Shown here piece by piece: positions 7,389-16,518 of a stretch of 64,000 bases of DNA. A program made the translations under genes and the position numbers. The notes under the pieces were generated by a model. The model was not told where the DNA came from, made no database searches, and worked only from the letters and a program-made list of their open reading frames with translations. Source of the DNA: Synechococcus sp. BSA11S (GTDB taxonomy: Bacteria > Cyanobacteriota > Cyanobacteriia > PCC-6307 > Cyanobiaceae); assembly GCF_014224355.1 (NCBI RefSeq), contig NZ_VNWP01000002.1:1-64000 (forward strand), read 5' to 3'. Within the stretch, counting starts at the first letter, position 1. Every line of letters begins with the position of its first letter.

Positions 7389-8105
7389 GTGGCACAGCAA
7401 CGAGAGATTGATGACTCGCGCCATCCGGAGAGGCACCGCACCGACCGGGTGGGCTGGCTGCGGGCGGCGGTACTCGGGGCCAACGACGGCATCGTCTCCA
7501 CCGCCAGCCTGCTGGTGGGGGTGGCGGCGGCCGAGGCCGACCACGGCGCGATCATGCTGGCTGGGGCGGCCGGACTGGTGGCCGGAGCGATGTCGATGGC
7601 TGCCGGGGAGTATGTCTCGGTCAGCTCCCAGGCCGACACCGAGCGAGCCGACCTGGCCCGGGAGCGCCAGGAACTCGCCGATGATGCTGTCGCCGAACTG
7701 GCCGAGCTCACCGGCATCTACGTGAATCGGGGCCTCGAGCCCTCCCTGGCCCAGGAGGTGGCGTTGCAGCTCACCCGCCACGATGCCCTTGGTGCCCATG
7801 CCCGCGATGAGCTGGGCATCACCGCCAGCCTCAAGGCACGCCCGGTTCAGGCCGCCCTCACGTCGGCGGCCATGTTCTCGATCGGGGCGGCGTTGCCTCT
7901 GGCCACGGCCTCCCTGCTGCCTGCCTCCCGGATCGCGGCGGTGGTCTCGCTCACCTCGTTGCTTTTCCTGGGGGTCCTGGGTGGCCTCTCCGCCCGGGCC
8001 GGTGGCGCCCAGGTGCGCACCGCCGTTGTCCGGGTTACCGTCTGGGGGGCGATGGCGATGGCGGCCACAGCCCTGATCGGTGTCCTGCTCGGGGTCGCCC
8101 CCTGA
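7389..8105 (+). CDS. VIT1/CCC1-family iron/manganese transporter
   Basis: 238 residues if the GTG at 7389 is used. The frame is open upstream into the preceding gene, but homology begins at DRVGWLRAAVLGANDGIVSTASLLVGV, the first membrane helix of the vacuolar iron transporter family. MAAGEYVSVSSQ closes helix 2. The cytoplasmic, Glu-rich metal-binding domain (ERQELADDAVAELAELTGIY) follows, and three more helices end the protein. In bacteria these proteins export or sequester Fe2+ or Mn2+. The start codon is uncertain. Confidence 0.85.
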   Translation: MAQQREIDDSRHPERHRTDRVGWLRAAVLGANDGIVSTASLLVGVAAAEADHGAIMLAGAAGLVAGAMSMAAGEYVSVSSQADTERADLARERQELADDAVAELAELTGIYVNRGLEPSLAQEVALQLTRHDALGAHARDELGITASLKARPVQAALTSAAMFSIGAALPLATASLLPASRIAAVVSLTSLLFLGVLGGLSARAGGAQVRTAVVRVTVWGAMAMAATALIGVLLGVAP

Positions 8106-8167
8106 ACGGACCAGATCGGCCCGAACACCGATAACGTCCTGGCTGCGACAAGCCGCCAGCTCCCGCC

Positions 8168-9175
8168 ATGCCCGCTCCCCTCCGTCGATGGTGTGTTTTG
8201 GGTCTGACCGGACTGCCGGTGCTGTTGATCCTGGCGGTGGCGGCGTCCGGACCACGGCTGCCGGGTCCCGCCCGGGCGGCTGTGGCCGCCCCACCACCGC
8301 CAGCCCCGGCCACGGTTCCGCTGCCGCCTGAGCCGGGCCTGCCCCAGACGGCCGAGGGTCGTCACTATCCGGAGGTGCCCGGCGATCCCCAAGCCGTGGC
8401 TGAGTTGCTGGTGTCGCTCGAAGAAGCCCTGCGCTCCTCCGACACCCCTGCTGACGCATTGCCTGCCCTTGGCCATCAACACCAGGTGATCCTGCGGGTG
8501 CTCGCCGTCAGGGAGGGCCTGGCCAATCAGGTTCGGCCCCTTCTGAGTGCGCGCTGGCAAACGGTGCTCGACCATCACCTGGGGGCCCGACGGGCGTTCC
8601 TGTCGATGCGCCGTGGCCGCAAGGGCAGCGCCACCCTGCCGGCCTGGCGGATCGTGGCACCTGAACCGGCGGAGAATCTGCTGGGCTATTACCGCAGCGC
8701 GGCGGCGGCCACCGGCATCGACTGGGAAGTGCTGGCGGCCGTCAACCTGGTGGAGACCGGAATGGGGCGCATCGACGGTGTTTCGGTGGCTGACGCCCGC
8801 GGGCCGATGCAGTTCCTTCCCACCACCTGGGCGGAGCCTGGCATCGGCAAGGGGGACATCCGCGATCCCCACGATTCGATCCATGCCGCGGCTCGCTACC
8901 TCGTGCGTCGGGGGGGCTTGAAAGACATTCGCAAGGGGCTCTGGGGCTACAACAACAGCGACTATTACGGCAAGGCCGTTCTCCATTACGCGGCCCTGCT
9001 GCGTGACGATCCGGCCGCCTACACGGCCCTGTACCACTGGGAGATCCACTTCGCTTCCTCGGCCGGTGACCTCTGGCTGCCCGTGGGTTATGCCCAGACC
9101 AGACCGATCCCGGTGGCCCTGTATCTGCAGCGCTTCCCCGCCAGCGCGCCGCCGCCGGCCAACCGTGGCGTCTGA
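8168..9175 (+). CDS. Lytic transglycosylase (SLT domain), exported
   Basis: 335 residues. An N-terminal signal peptide/anchor (LTGLPVLLILAVAA) and a Pro/Ala-rich linker lead to a helical region and then an SLT lysozyme-like domain from about residue 165. The catalytic Glu lies in NLVETGMGRI (near residue 196), followed by GPMQFLPTTW and the AARYL and GYN segments of the fold. It cleaves the MurNAc-GlcNAc bond to give 1,6-anhydroMurNAc ends. Other peptidoglycan-processing genes (murQ, an amidase, a lysozyme-fold protein) occur farther along but not in the same operon. Confidence 0.85.
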   Translation: MPAPLRRWCVLGLTGLPVLLILAVAASGPRLPGPARAAVAAPPPPAPATVPLPPEPGLPQTAEGRHYPEVPGDPQAVAELLVSLEEALRSSDTPADALPALGHQHQVILRVLAVREGLANQVRPLLSARWQTVLDHHLGARRAFLSMRRGRKGSATLPAWRIVAPEPAENLLGYYRSAAAATGIDWEVLAAVNLVETGMGRIDGVSVADARGPMQFLPTTWAEPGIGKGDIRDPHDSIHAAARYLVRRGGLKDIRKGLWGYNNSDYYGKAVLHYAALLRDDPAAYTALYHWEIHFASSAGDLWLPVGYAQTRPIPVALYLQRFPASAPPPANRGV

Positions 9176-9192
9176 GGCCCTGGGCCACCGGC

Positions 9193-9447
9193 ATGAAGGA
9201 GCTTGTCGGCTGGGAGCCGGCCCGGTCCGCCGGCATCACACTGGTGCAGGTGATCCCAGGCAAAGCGATGGAAGAGGGGGGGAGCACGATCACGGCATCA
9301 GGACGCTCCGAGTCCCTCGCGGTGTCCTTGGGGAGTCTGGCGGCACTGGTCGTCTGCCTCCTGGTCCTGGGGCTTGGGGTGGGTCAGATCACCACGGTGA
9401 TGCCGACTCTGGCGGGTGTGTCCACCGCCGCAGCTGGCCGCCCTTGA
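9193..9447 (+). CDS. Possible small membrane protein
   Basis: 84 residues from ATG 9193, with one strong hydrophobic stretch (SLAALVVCLLVLGLGVG) in the second half. No family is recognised. The sequence is GC-rich in all frames, so chance openness is possible. It lies between the transglycosylase and the next small gene, both in the same orientation. Confidence 0.35.
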   Translation: MKELVGWEPARSAGITLVQVIPGKAMEEGGSTITASGRSESLAVSLGSLAALVVCLLVLGLGVGQITTVMPTLAGVSTAAAGRP

Positions 9448-9493
9448 GCAGCTGCCGGGGTTGTGGTGTTCGCCGGTGTTCTGGGCCGGCTCC

Positions 9494-9775
9494 ATGAGTG
9501 CCCGTCTGGTGCTCGGCCCTGTGCACGTCAGCCCGCAGGTGCGGGAATGGCTGGATCTGGAAACGCTGCAACGTCTGGTGGCTCGCCACCGCCGGGGCGA
9601 CTGGGGCCAGGTGGATGCCCGCGATGCCAGGGCCAACACGCTCGCGGCTTATCACCAATGCGGCCGGTTGCGCAGTGTTTATCACCTTGGGCAGGGGCTG
9701 TGCGTCTGGGTGATCACCGACCATCTCGGTACCGACAGCCTCCAGACCACCGTGCTGATCCCCGCTGACGAGTGA
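9494..9775 (+). CDS. Small protein of a family often mislabelled 'restriction subunit M'
   Basis: 93 residues from ATG 9494 (open upstream to 9416). It follows the pattern of a widespread roughly 90-aa family: 'LxxLVxRHxxGDWG', then 'DxxxNxxA', 'GxRLxSVYxL', 'GxxVWVITD', and an ending 'TTVLIPxD'. Members are often found on plasmids and integrative elements and are frequently annotated, without basis, as type I restriction subunits. Function unknown; probably a small cytosolic protein. No restriction or modification genes are nearby. A perfect hairpin (9776-9795) directly follows the stop. Confidence 0.65.
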   Translation: MSARLVLGPVHVSPQVREWLDLETLQRLVARHRRGDWGQVDARDARANTLAAYHQCGRLRSVYHLGQGLCVWVITDHLGTDSLQTTVLIPADE

Positions 9776-9795
9776 GCCCCAGCCAGAGCTGGGGC
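9776..9795 (+). terminator. Hairpin after the 93-aa gene
   Basis: Perfect 8-base stem GCCCCAGC/GCTGGGGC with a CAGA loop, starting right after the stop codon. No T-tract follows, so it may be a weak terminator or an mRNA-stabilising hairpin. Confidence 0.5.
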
Positions 9796-9844
9796 GCTGC
9801 TACGGTTCCGCCCACCTGGCCCCTGGGGAACTCCTGCCGCTGCG

Positions 9845-10978
9845 ATGACTGATCCGGCGCAGCCCAGGGGCGACGATTTCCCGGCACTCAGGGCGATTGC
9901 GGAGCGCTTTGAGCTCGGCGGTCCGATCAGCGGCATCGAACCCCTGGGGCAGGGCAACGTCAACGACACCTATCTGGTGCGCCTGGGCGACACCGCCCGT
10001 CCCGCCGCCGTGCTTCAGCGGGTGAACACCCAGGTGTTCACCCGTCCCGAACTGGTGATGGGCAACCTGGTGACCTTCAGTGACCATGTGGCCCGGCGGA
10101 TGCGCGAACCGCCCAGGGAGCTGGCAGGCCGCCGCTGGGAGGTGCCGCGGGTGTTTCCGGCCCGTGCGGATGGACGCCCCTGGGTGTGGGAGGGCTCGAA
10201 TTTCTGGCGAGCCCTGGGCTATGTGCAGGGGGCCCAGTCGCTGGAGCGGATCGGGCACAGCGGCCACGCCCGCGAAATCGGTTTCGCTCTGGGCATGTTC
10301 CACCGGCTGATCAGTGATCTGCCCGTGGAACACTTGGCCGACACTCTGGAGGGTTTTCATATCACCCCCTCCTATCTGCGCCACTTTGATCAGGTGCTGG
10401 GCCAGCTCAGCTCCCATGGCGATCCCGAGCTGGACGATTGCCTGGCCTTCGTGGAGCAGCGACGCTCCCTGGTGCCGGTGCTGGAGCAGGCCAAGGCCAG
10501 TGGAGAGCTTCGCCAGCGTCCGATTCACGGGGATCCGAAGATCAACAATGTGATGCTTGATCTCCAGGCTGATCGGGCCGTTGCCCTGGTCGATCTCGAC
10601 ACCGTCAAGCCAGGCCTGGTGCACTACGACATCGGCGACTGTCTGCGCTCGGCCTGCAATCCCCTGGGTGAAGAGGCCGACGACTGGCGCTCGGTGCATT
10701 TTGATGTGGGTCTCTGCGACCTGCTGCTGAAGGGGTACGGCAGTGTGGCCAGCTCTTTCCTCACCGACGCCGACTACAGGCACATCCCTGCCGCCATCCG
10801 TCTGATCAGCTTCGAACTCGGACTGCGCTTCCTCACCGATCACCTGGCCGGGGACGTCTATTTCAAGACCCGCCATCGCGGCCATAATCTGCGCCGGGCT
10901 CGGGTGCAGTTCAAGCTGACGCAGAGTATCGAGGAGCAGGACGCTGCGATTCAGGCCGTTGTGGCGGCGATGCGATGA
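9845..10978 (+). CDS. APH-fold phosphotransferase, NahK-like sugar kinase
   Basis: 377 residues. The kinase core is clear: a glycine-type loop near residue 35 (PLGQGNVNDTY), the catalytic HGDPKINNVM near residue 228, and the metal-binding LVDLDTVKPG near 252. The segment VLQRVNTQVFTRPELVM matches the 'LQRINxxVF' motif of N-acetylhexosamine 1-kinase (NahK)-type members rather than homoserine or aminoglycoside kinases. Predicted to phosphorylate a small sugar or amino sugar; the substrate is not established. It overlaps the next gene by 4 bases (ATGA). Confidence 0.75.
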   Translation: MTDPAQPRGDDFPALRAIAERFELGGPISGIEPLGQGNVNDTYLVRLGDTARPAAVLQRVNTQVFTRPELVMGNLVTFSDHVARRMREPPRELAGRRWEVPRVFPARADGRPWVWEGSNFWRALGYVQGAQSLERIGHSGHAREIGFALGMFHRLISDLPVEHLADTLEGFHITPSYLRHFDQVLGQLSSHGDPELDDCLAFVEQRRSLVPVLEQAKASGELRQRPIHGDPKINNVMLDLQADRAVALVDLDTVKPGLVHYDIGDCLRSACNPLGEEADDWRSVHFDVGLCDLLLKGYGSVASSFLTDADYRHIPAAIRLISFELGLRFLTDHLAGDVYFKTRHRGHNLRRARVQFKLTQSIEEQDAAIQAVVAAMR

Positions 10979-11550
10979 AGACTCCCGGCAGCGAACCCAC
11001 CGCTGAGCACGCTGAGATGCCCTGGCGGTCCTTTGTCCTTCAACCCTTCGATCCAGAGGCTGGCCTGGCGCTGACGGGGCGGATCCGACGTGGGAGGGAG
11101 ATCCTGGAGCTGCATCTGCGTCTGAGCGGCGACCTCGCCTCGGTGGTGGTGCCTGAGCCCTCACCCCGGCCTGAGCGCCGCGATGATCTCTGGCGAAGCA
11201 CCTGCTTCGAGCTGTTCCTGGGCGCAGAGGCGGAGCCGGTGTACCGGGAAGTGAACCTCGCCCCCAGTGGCCACTGGAATGTGTATCGCTTCAGCGGCTA
11301 CCGCCGGGGGATGGAGCCAGAGCCCTCTCTGCAGGACCTGCCCTTCGGGTTCAGGCGGAAGCCCGCAGCGCTTGAGCTGGCGCTGGCCTGGATGTTGCCC
11401 GACGACCTTCAAGCCGCGGGTTCAGCCCTTGAAGCCGGGGTCTGTGTGGTGATTGAGCGGCGCCAGGGGCGGCTCAGCCACTGGGCTGTGACCCATCCTG
11501 GTGATCAGCCTGACTTCCACCGCAGGGATGGCCTGGTGCTGCGCCTCTGA
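10975..11550 (+). CDS. DOMON-like domain protein
   Basis: 191 residues. A single beta-rich domain contains the pieces RRDDLWRSTCFELFLG, VNLAPSGHWNVYRFSGYR and a closing THWAV-like HWAVTHPGDQPDFH, all typical of the stand-alone DOMON-like family (possible sugar- or haem-binding fold). No signal peptide, so cytosolic. Translationally coupled to the sugar-kinase-like gene, suggesting that the two act on the same ligand, which is inference. Confidence 0.75.
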   Translation: MKTPGSEPTAEHAEMPWRSFVLQPFDPEAGLALTGRIRRGREILELHLRLSGDLASVVVPEPSPRPERRDDLWRSTCFELFLGAEAEPVYREVNLAPSGHWNVYRFSGYRRGMEPEPSLQDLPFGFRRKPAALELALAWMLPDDLQAAGSALEAGVCVVIERRQGRLSHWAVTHPGDQPDFHRRDGLVLRL

Positions 11551-11727
11551 GGGGAACAACGCCTGCCGTGGTGGGGTGGAAGAGCCCGGAGTGAACCACC
11601 ACCCCGAGCTCCTGCCCGAAGGCATCGTCATCGTGACATGCCGATCCAACTGCATCTTTGCATCGGATCCCCGCAACGTCTCCGCCGGCGCAACCGGATC
11701 ACCGCTGCAGTCGGCTGGGGTTGCCCC

Positions 11728-11943
11728 TCAGCTGTACTCGCCCGGCATGTCCTGCTTGGTGATCGTCACCCTGCCGATGCGCTGGCCGGAGGAACGCAAC
11801 ACTTCGTCCCCGGAGACGTCGAAGCCCAGGGACGCGGCGATCCTGGCCACGTCATCGGCGGTCGATGCGCTCAGCACCAGGCGCCTGAGTTCACCATCGT
11901 CCTGCACCCGTGCAAGAAAGGCCCTGAGTTGGTCCTGGGACAT
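11728..11943 (-). CDS. Nif11-like leader-peptide family protein
   Basis: 71 residues. The first 45 follow the Nif11 domain: MSQDQLRAFLARVQDDGEL, then a helix with DDVARIAASLGFDVSGDEV. In RiPP systems such as prochlorosins, Nif11-type leaders guide modification of a C-terminal core. Here the tail (after about residue 50) has no cysteine and no Gly-Gly cleavage motif, only a few Ser/Thr and a charged end, so it is not an obvious lanthipeptide precursor. No LanM-type enzyme lies in the window. Immediately upstream on the same strand is a decayed 2OG-Fe(II) hydroxylase. Confidence 0.7.
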   Translation of the reverse strand: MSQDQLRAFLARVQDDGELRRLVLSASTADDVARIAASLGFDVSGDEVLRSSGQRIGRVTITKQDMPGEYS

Positions 11944-11997
11944 GGCAGAGCGGGGATCGGGACTGGTGCTTCAGCATGGCCCCCCCGGGTGTGCGGG

Positions 11998-12387
11998 TCA
12001 CTCCCCCCACTGGCGCAGCAGGTTGGTACAGCTGAGGCTGACCAGATCGAAGACCTCATCTTTGCCATCGCGCTGGAAGATCGCCCGCCGCGCTGTGTCG
12101 AGCTCGAACAACAGCTCCCGCTGGTCGTCCCGGCGCACCCGGCTCTGGATCCAGCCCATCGCCGCCAGGCGCACTCCTTCCCGCACCGGCTCCACCCGGT
12201 GCAACCGGGTGTTTGGGCACCCCCGGGCATGGCCGAGACGCCCAGCCCAAGCTCCACGGAGATGGAGAAGCCGTCGATGAGCAGCCCCGAGAGCGAGAAG
12301 TCGGGAGATCACGACGGCATGAAGCCCGATGAAGGGGGTGAGGGCGGCGAGGGAGGCTGATGCGGCGCAAGCGGAGTCAAGCCGCAT
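11998..12387 (-). pseudogene. Decayed PKHD-type (PiuC/YbiX-like) 2OG-Fe(II) hydroxylase
   Basis: The last 65 residues of this frame match the C-terminal third of PKHD-type hydroxylases: TRLHRVEPVREGVRL (distal iron-binding His and 2OG-binding Arg region), GWIQSRVRRDDQRELLF, and the final helix FDLVSLSCTNLLRQW. The expected upstream part (first iron-ligand HxD, FTLFLS, GGEL, LPAG) is not present in this frame. Possible traces are in other frames (for instance LLIDGFSISVELG). A normal member has about 220 residues, so this is a truncated, frameshifted relic. Confidence 0.6.
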
Positions 12388-12396
12388 CCCGAGCCC

Positions 12397-13566
12397 TCAG
12401 CCCTGTTCCGCTCCGCTGGATCTGAGCAGCTCTCGGATCCGTTCAGCACCCACGTCGTTGCGGATCTCTACCCGGCCGATGGCGCTGGGCAGCACGAAAC
12501 GCACCTGCCCATCCTTCACTTTTTTATCACTCTGGAGGGTGCGCAGCACCGCCTCCGGGTCAAGGGAAGGCAGCCGCATGGGCAGGCCGGCCCTGGCGAT
12601 CACGGCGCACTGCCGCTGCTGATCGGCGTCGCTCCAGAGGCCCATCGCCGCGGCCAGCTCGCCGGCTGCCACCATCCCCAGCGCCACCGCCTCCCCGTGG
12701 AGGTAGGTGCCGTATCCGCACAGGGTTTCCACCACATGGCCGAGGGTGTGACCGTAGTTGAGGATGGCGCGCAGTCCACCTTCCCGCTCATCGGCGGCCA
12801 CCACGCGGGCCTTGGCTGCCGCGGATCGCTCCAGCAGCGTCTGCAGCAGGGTTTCGCCCACCCCCTCCAGGCTGGAGAGGTCGCCGGCGGCTTCCAGCTC
12901 GGCGAACAGCTCCGGATCGCCGATCACGCCGTACTTGATCACCTCGGCCATGCCAGCGCGGAAGTCCCGCTCCGGCAGTGTGACCAGGGTGCTCGGATCG
13001 ATCAGCACCAGGCTGGGCTGGTGGAAGGCTCCGATCAGGTTCTTCCCACCGGGATGATTCACGCCTGTCTTGCCGCCGATGGAGGCATCCACCATCGCCA
13101 GCAACGTGGTGGGCACCTGCACCACGGCAATGCCCCGCAGCCAGGTGGCGGCGGCGAATCCCGCCATGTCCCCCACCACGCCGCCGCCGAGGGCCACGAT
13201 CAGGGAGCCCCGCTCCAGCCGGCTGGCCTGGGCCGCGTCATGGATCAGGGCCACGCTGGCGGGAGTCTTCTGGTCTTCCCCGGCCTCGAGCACCAGCAGG
13301 CCGGGATCCAGCTCGGCCATACGCAGACTCTCCAGGGTCTTGCCGCCATAAAAGCCCTCCACCACCGGGTTGGTCACCACCAGCACCTTGGTGCCCGCCG
13401 CCACTCCACGGGAGCGGATTAGCGGGCCGAGCTGATCGAGGCTGCCATCGCCGATCACCACGGGGTAGGGATGGCTGCTCAGGGTCACCTCGATCGTGTG
13501 GAGGCGCAGGCCGGCAACGGTCTCGCTGGCGGGCCCGCTGGGCTCGATCGAAAGCGTGGGGATCAT
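12397..13566 (-). CDS. aroB: 3-dehydroquinate synthase
   Basis: 389 residues from ATG 13566. Converts DAHP to 3-dehydroquinate in the shikimate pathway, using NAD+ and a divalent metal. Visible landmarks: [23 protein letters not shown], the NAD-binding stretch [21 protein letters not shown], the substrate loop [20 protein letters not shown] and the metal-ligand region [12 protein letters not shown] with HGEAVALGM. Length is usual or slightly long. recQ ends 35 bases upstream on the same strand, so co-transcription is likely. Confidence 0.95.
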   Translation of the reverse strand: MIPTLSIEPSGPASETVAGLRLHTIEVTLSSHPYPVVIGDGSLDQLGPLIRSRGVAAGTKVLVVTNPVVEGFYGGKTLESLRMAELDPGLLVLEAGEDQKTPASVALIHDAAQASRLERGSLIVALGGGVVGDMAGFAAATWLRGIAVVQVPTTLLAMVDASIGGKTGVNHPGGKNLIGAFHQPSLVLIDPSTLVTLPERDFRAGMAEVIKYGVIGDPELFAELEAAGDLSSLEGVGETLLQTLLERSAAAKARVVAADEREGGLRAILNYGHTLGHVVETLCGYGTYLHGEAVALGMVAAGELAAAMGLWSDADQQRQCAVIARAGLPMRLPSLDPEAVLRTLQSDKKVKDGQVRFVLPSAIGRVEIRNDVGAERIRELLRSSGAEQG

Positions 13567-13600
13567 CGCTGGGCCCGACCCGACTGACTGATGCCTCAGG

Positions 13601-15496
13601 CTAGGCCTGGGCTTCCATCTCCCCATGGCCCTGGATCACCGCCAGCACCGCCGCGCCGTAACGCTCCAGCTTGGCCGCGCCGATGCCGCTCACCTGCTCC
13701 AGTTCCGCCAGCTCCCCGGGTCGCCTGGCCGCCAGCTCCACCAGCGTGCGGTCGTGGAACACCACATAGGGGGGCACGCCCTGATCACGGGCCTGTCCCC
13801 GGCGCCAGTCCTTGAGGGCCGCGACCAGGCCGGGATCGGCCGCCAGTTCAGCTGTTCCGCCTGCCCTCGGGGCCTGAGGCTGCCGTCCGCTGCGGCTTCG
13901 ATCCGCGGCCTGCTTCCGCTCCAGGCGTGGCGGGGTGGCGGGCAGCTCCAGGGTCAGCTCCCCCCGCAGCAGGGACCGCACGCGGGCTTCTTCTCCCCAG
14001 CGCAGACCGCCGCGGCCGTCGGGCACCGGCTCAAGCCATCCCTGGCTGGTGAGCTGCCGCAGCAGTGTGCGCCACTGGTCGCGGTCCAGCTCTTTGCCGA
14101 TGCCGTACACACTCAGGCTCTGGTGGCCCAGGGAGCGCACCCGGGCAGTGTCGGCCCCCAGCAGCACATCCGTGAGGTGGGCCGCCCCGAAGCGCTGGCC
14201 AGTGCGGTAGACGGCCGAGAGCGCCATCTGGGCCGCCACGGTCCGGTCTTCCAGCACCTGGGGCTCGAGGCAGCGGTCGCAGTTGCCGCAGGGCTCGGCC
14301 AGGGTTTCGCCCAGATGGGCCAGCAGCAACTGGCGGCGGCACCCCGGCGCTTCGGTGAAGCCCACCAGGGCGTCGAGCTTGCCGTGCTCGATCCGCTTCT
14401 GGCCGGCCTCGGCATCAGACTCCTCGATGAAACGACGCAGCTGGGGCACATCCCCTGGCCCATGCACCATCCAGGCGGTGGCCGGCAGACCGTCCCGGCC
14501 CGCACGGCCGGTTTCCTGGTAGTAGGCCTCCAGGCTCTTGGGCAGATCCAGATGGGCGACGAAGCGCACGTCCGGTTTGTCGATGCCCATGCCGAAGGCG
14601 ATCGTGGCCACCACCACCACGCCATTGTCGTTGCGGAAGCGGCTGAGGGCGCCGGAGCGCTGGCCGGCATCCATCCCGGCGTGGTAGGCCACGGCGTCGT
14701 GGCCGGCATCGCGCAGCAGGGCGGCGAAGCGGTCCACACGGCTGCGGGAACGGGCATACACGATCCCCGCTTCAGCGCGGAAGTCCTGCAGGAATGCCAG
14801 CAGCTGCTCCCTGGACTCCTGTTTCGGCCGCAGCAGGTAGCGGATGTTGGGGCGGTCGAAGCTGGCCAGGAACACCCGTCCCTGCTCGAGGGCCAGGCGC
14901 TCGATGATCTCTCCGCGGGTGCGGGGATCGGCGGTGGCGGTCAGGGCCAGCCGGGGAACCTGCGGGAACTGCTGGGCCAGGGTCTTCAGCTGCAGGTACT
15001 CGGGGCGGAAGTCGTGGCCCCACTGCGAGACGCAGTGGGCCTCGTCGATGGCGAACAGGGCCAGGGGCCTCTCCTGCAGCCGCTCGAGCAGATCGCCGGC
15101 GAGCAAGCGCTCAGGTGAGACGTAGAGTAGATCCAGTCCGCCCTGGTGGAGAGAGCGCCAGAGGGCGCTGGCGGCCTCGCCGGTGAGGCCGGAGTGCAGG
15201 GCGGCCGCCCGCACCCCGGCCTGGCGCAGGGCCTGCACCTGGTCATCCATCAGCGCGATCAGGGGGGAGACCACCACCGCCAGGCCCTCCAGGCAGAGGG
15301 CCGGCACCTGATAGCAGAGCGATTTGCCTCCGCCTGTGGGCATCAGCACCAGGCCTGATCCTCCGGCGATCACATGGCGCACGATCGCCTCCTGGGGACC
15401 ACGGAAGTGGTCGTAGCCGAACACCTCACGCAGCACCTGCAGCGGGTCGCTGCCGCTGAAGCTGCTCTGCACGGCCGTGGTCCCGTCAAGGTTCAT
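13601..15496 (-). CDS. recQ: ATP-dependent DNA helicase RecQ
   Basis: 631 residues. Superfamily-2 3'-5' DNA helicase. Walker A PTGGGKS at about residues 53-59, DEAH box in [19 protein letters not shown] near 155, motif [12 protein letters not shown], then the RecQ zinc-binding cysteines ([12 protein letters not shown]...CGNCDRC), a winged-helix region and a C-terminal HRDC domain ([12 protein letters not shown]...). Its start lies only 14 bases from the divergent sugar permease, so their promoters must overlap the coding regions. Confidence 0.95.
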   Translation of the reverse strand: MNLDGTTAVQSSFSGSDPLQVLREVFGYDHFRGPQEAIVRHVIAGGSGLVLMPTGGGKSLCYQVPALCLEGLAVVVSPLIALMDDQVQALRQAGVRAAALHSGLTGEAASALWRSLHQGGLDLLYVSPERLLAGDLLERLQERPLALFAIDEAHCVSQWGHDFRPEYLQLKTLAQQFPQVPRLALTATADPRTRGEIIERLALEQGRVFLASFDRPNIRYLLRPKQESREQLLAFLQDFRAEAGIVYARSRSRVDRFAALLRDAGHDAVAYHAGMDAGQRSGALSRFRNDNGVVVVATIAFGMGIDKPDVRFVAHLDLPKSLEAYYQETGRAGRDGLPATAWMVHGPGDVPQLRRFIEESDAEAGQKRIEHGKLDALVGFTEAPGCRRQLLLAHLGETLAEPCGNCDRCLEPQVLEDRTVAAQMALSAVYRTGQRFGAAHLTDVLLGADTARVRSLGHQSLSVYGIGKELDRDQWRTLLRQLTSQGWLEPVPDGRGGLRWGEEARVRSLLRGELTLELPATPPRLERKQAADRSRSGRQPQAPRAGGTAELAADPGLVAALKDWRRGQARDQGVPPYVVFHDRTLVELAARRPGELAELEQVSGIGAAKLERYGAAVLAVIQGHGEMEAQA

Positions 15497-15510
15497 CCCA
15501 CAATGGCGCC

Positions 15511-16434
15511 ATGGATGGTTCCCGCTCTTCCGCCCCTCCGGTCCGCCGGTCTCCCGCCTGGTTGGGACGCAGCGCCACGGCCTGGGGCTTTCTCAGCCCG
15601 GCTCTGCTGCTGCTGAGCGTCTCGGTGCTGATTCCGGCCGCGATGGCCCTGGTGATCAGCTTCACCGCCACCGGCCTCGACGTGAGCGAGCCGTTGCGCT
15701 TCGTCGGTCTGGCCAACATCCGCCGCCTGCTGGCCGACCCGGTCTTCCTGCAGGTGCTGATCACCACCTTCCTCTATCTGATCGGCGTGGTGCCTCCGAT
15801 CGTGCTGGGGTCCCTCACCCTGGCCGTGCTGGTGAACCGCCAGCTGCCTGGGATCCACCTGTTCCGCGCCGCCTTTTACACCCCGGTGCTGGTGTCGATC
15901 GTGGTGGCGGCCATCGCCTTCCGCTGGCTGTACGCCGAGAATGGCCTGGTCAACGGCTGGCTGGCGGCCTGGCTGGGGGATGCTTTCACGCCGATCGGCT
16001 TTCTCACCACCCCCTGGCTGGCCCTGCCCGCCGTGATGCTTGTGACCCTCTGGAAGGGCCTCGGCTATTACATGGTGATCTTTCTCTCGGGCCTGCAGGG
16101 CATTGCTCCGGAGCTCTATGAAGCCGCTGCCCTCGATGGCAGTGAGGGCTGGAGGCGCCATCTCGACATCACCCTGCCCCTGCTCAGGCCCTACCTCACT
16201 CTGGTGGGGGTGATTTCCGCGATCGCCGCCACCAAGGTGTTCGAGGAGGTGTATCTGATGACCCAGGGGGGGCCGGCGGAGTCCACCCGCACCCTCGTTT
16301 ACTACGTCTACGACCAGGCCTTTTCCGAGCTGGAGATCAGCTATGCCTGCACGGTGGGTCTTGCCCTGTTCCTGATCGTGCTGATCTTCAGCCTGCTGCG
16401 CTTCCTGGCGGTGGGGGACAAGAGTTTCAGCTGA
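15511..16434 (+). CDS. Carbohydrate ABC transporter permease (MalF/UgpA type)
   Basis: 307 residues with six membrane segments. The EAA loop EAAALDGSEGWRRHLDITLPLLRP near residues 211-233 is the docking site for the ATPase. The 'SLTLAVLVNRQLPGIHLFRAAFYTPVLVS' part is typical of the first permease of sugar importers (MalF/UgpA). The partner permease, binding protein and ATPase are not adjacent. In cyanobacteria such subunits can serve glucosylglycerol or sucrose uptake; the substrate here is unknown. Confidence 0.85.
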   Translation: MDGSRSSAPPVRRSPAWLGRSATAWGFLSPALLLLSVSVLIPAAMALVISFTATGLDVSEPLRFVGLANIRRLLADPVFLQVLITTFLYLIGVVPPIVLGSLTLAVLVNRQLPGIHLFRAAFYTPVLVSIVVAAIAFRWLYAENGLVNGWLAAWLGDAFTPIGFLTTPWLALPAVMLVTLWKGLGYYMVIFLSGLQGIAPELYEAAALDGSEGWRRHLDITLPLLRPYLTLVGVISAIAATKVFEEVYLMTQGGPAESTRTLVYYVYDQAFSELEISYACTVGLALFLIVLIFSLLRFLAVGDKSFS

Positions 16435-16518
16435 GGGCGTCCACGCCGCTGGTCAGGGGAGTGGCAAGCTGCTCAATCGGCACGCGGCCCCTGTGGGGTG
16501 TCGTCCTGGAGGTGAGGG

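Noticed and set aside
13625-15118. Long open frames opposite recQ, and similar ones opposite dxs, ftsH, ilvA and htpG
   Set aside because: They are mirror frames of GC-rich genes with clear protein families on the other strand, and have His/Gln/Pro-rich composition typical of such shadows.
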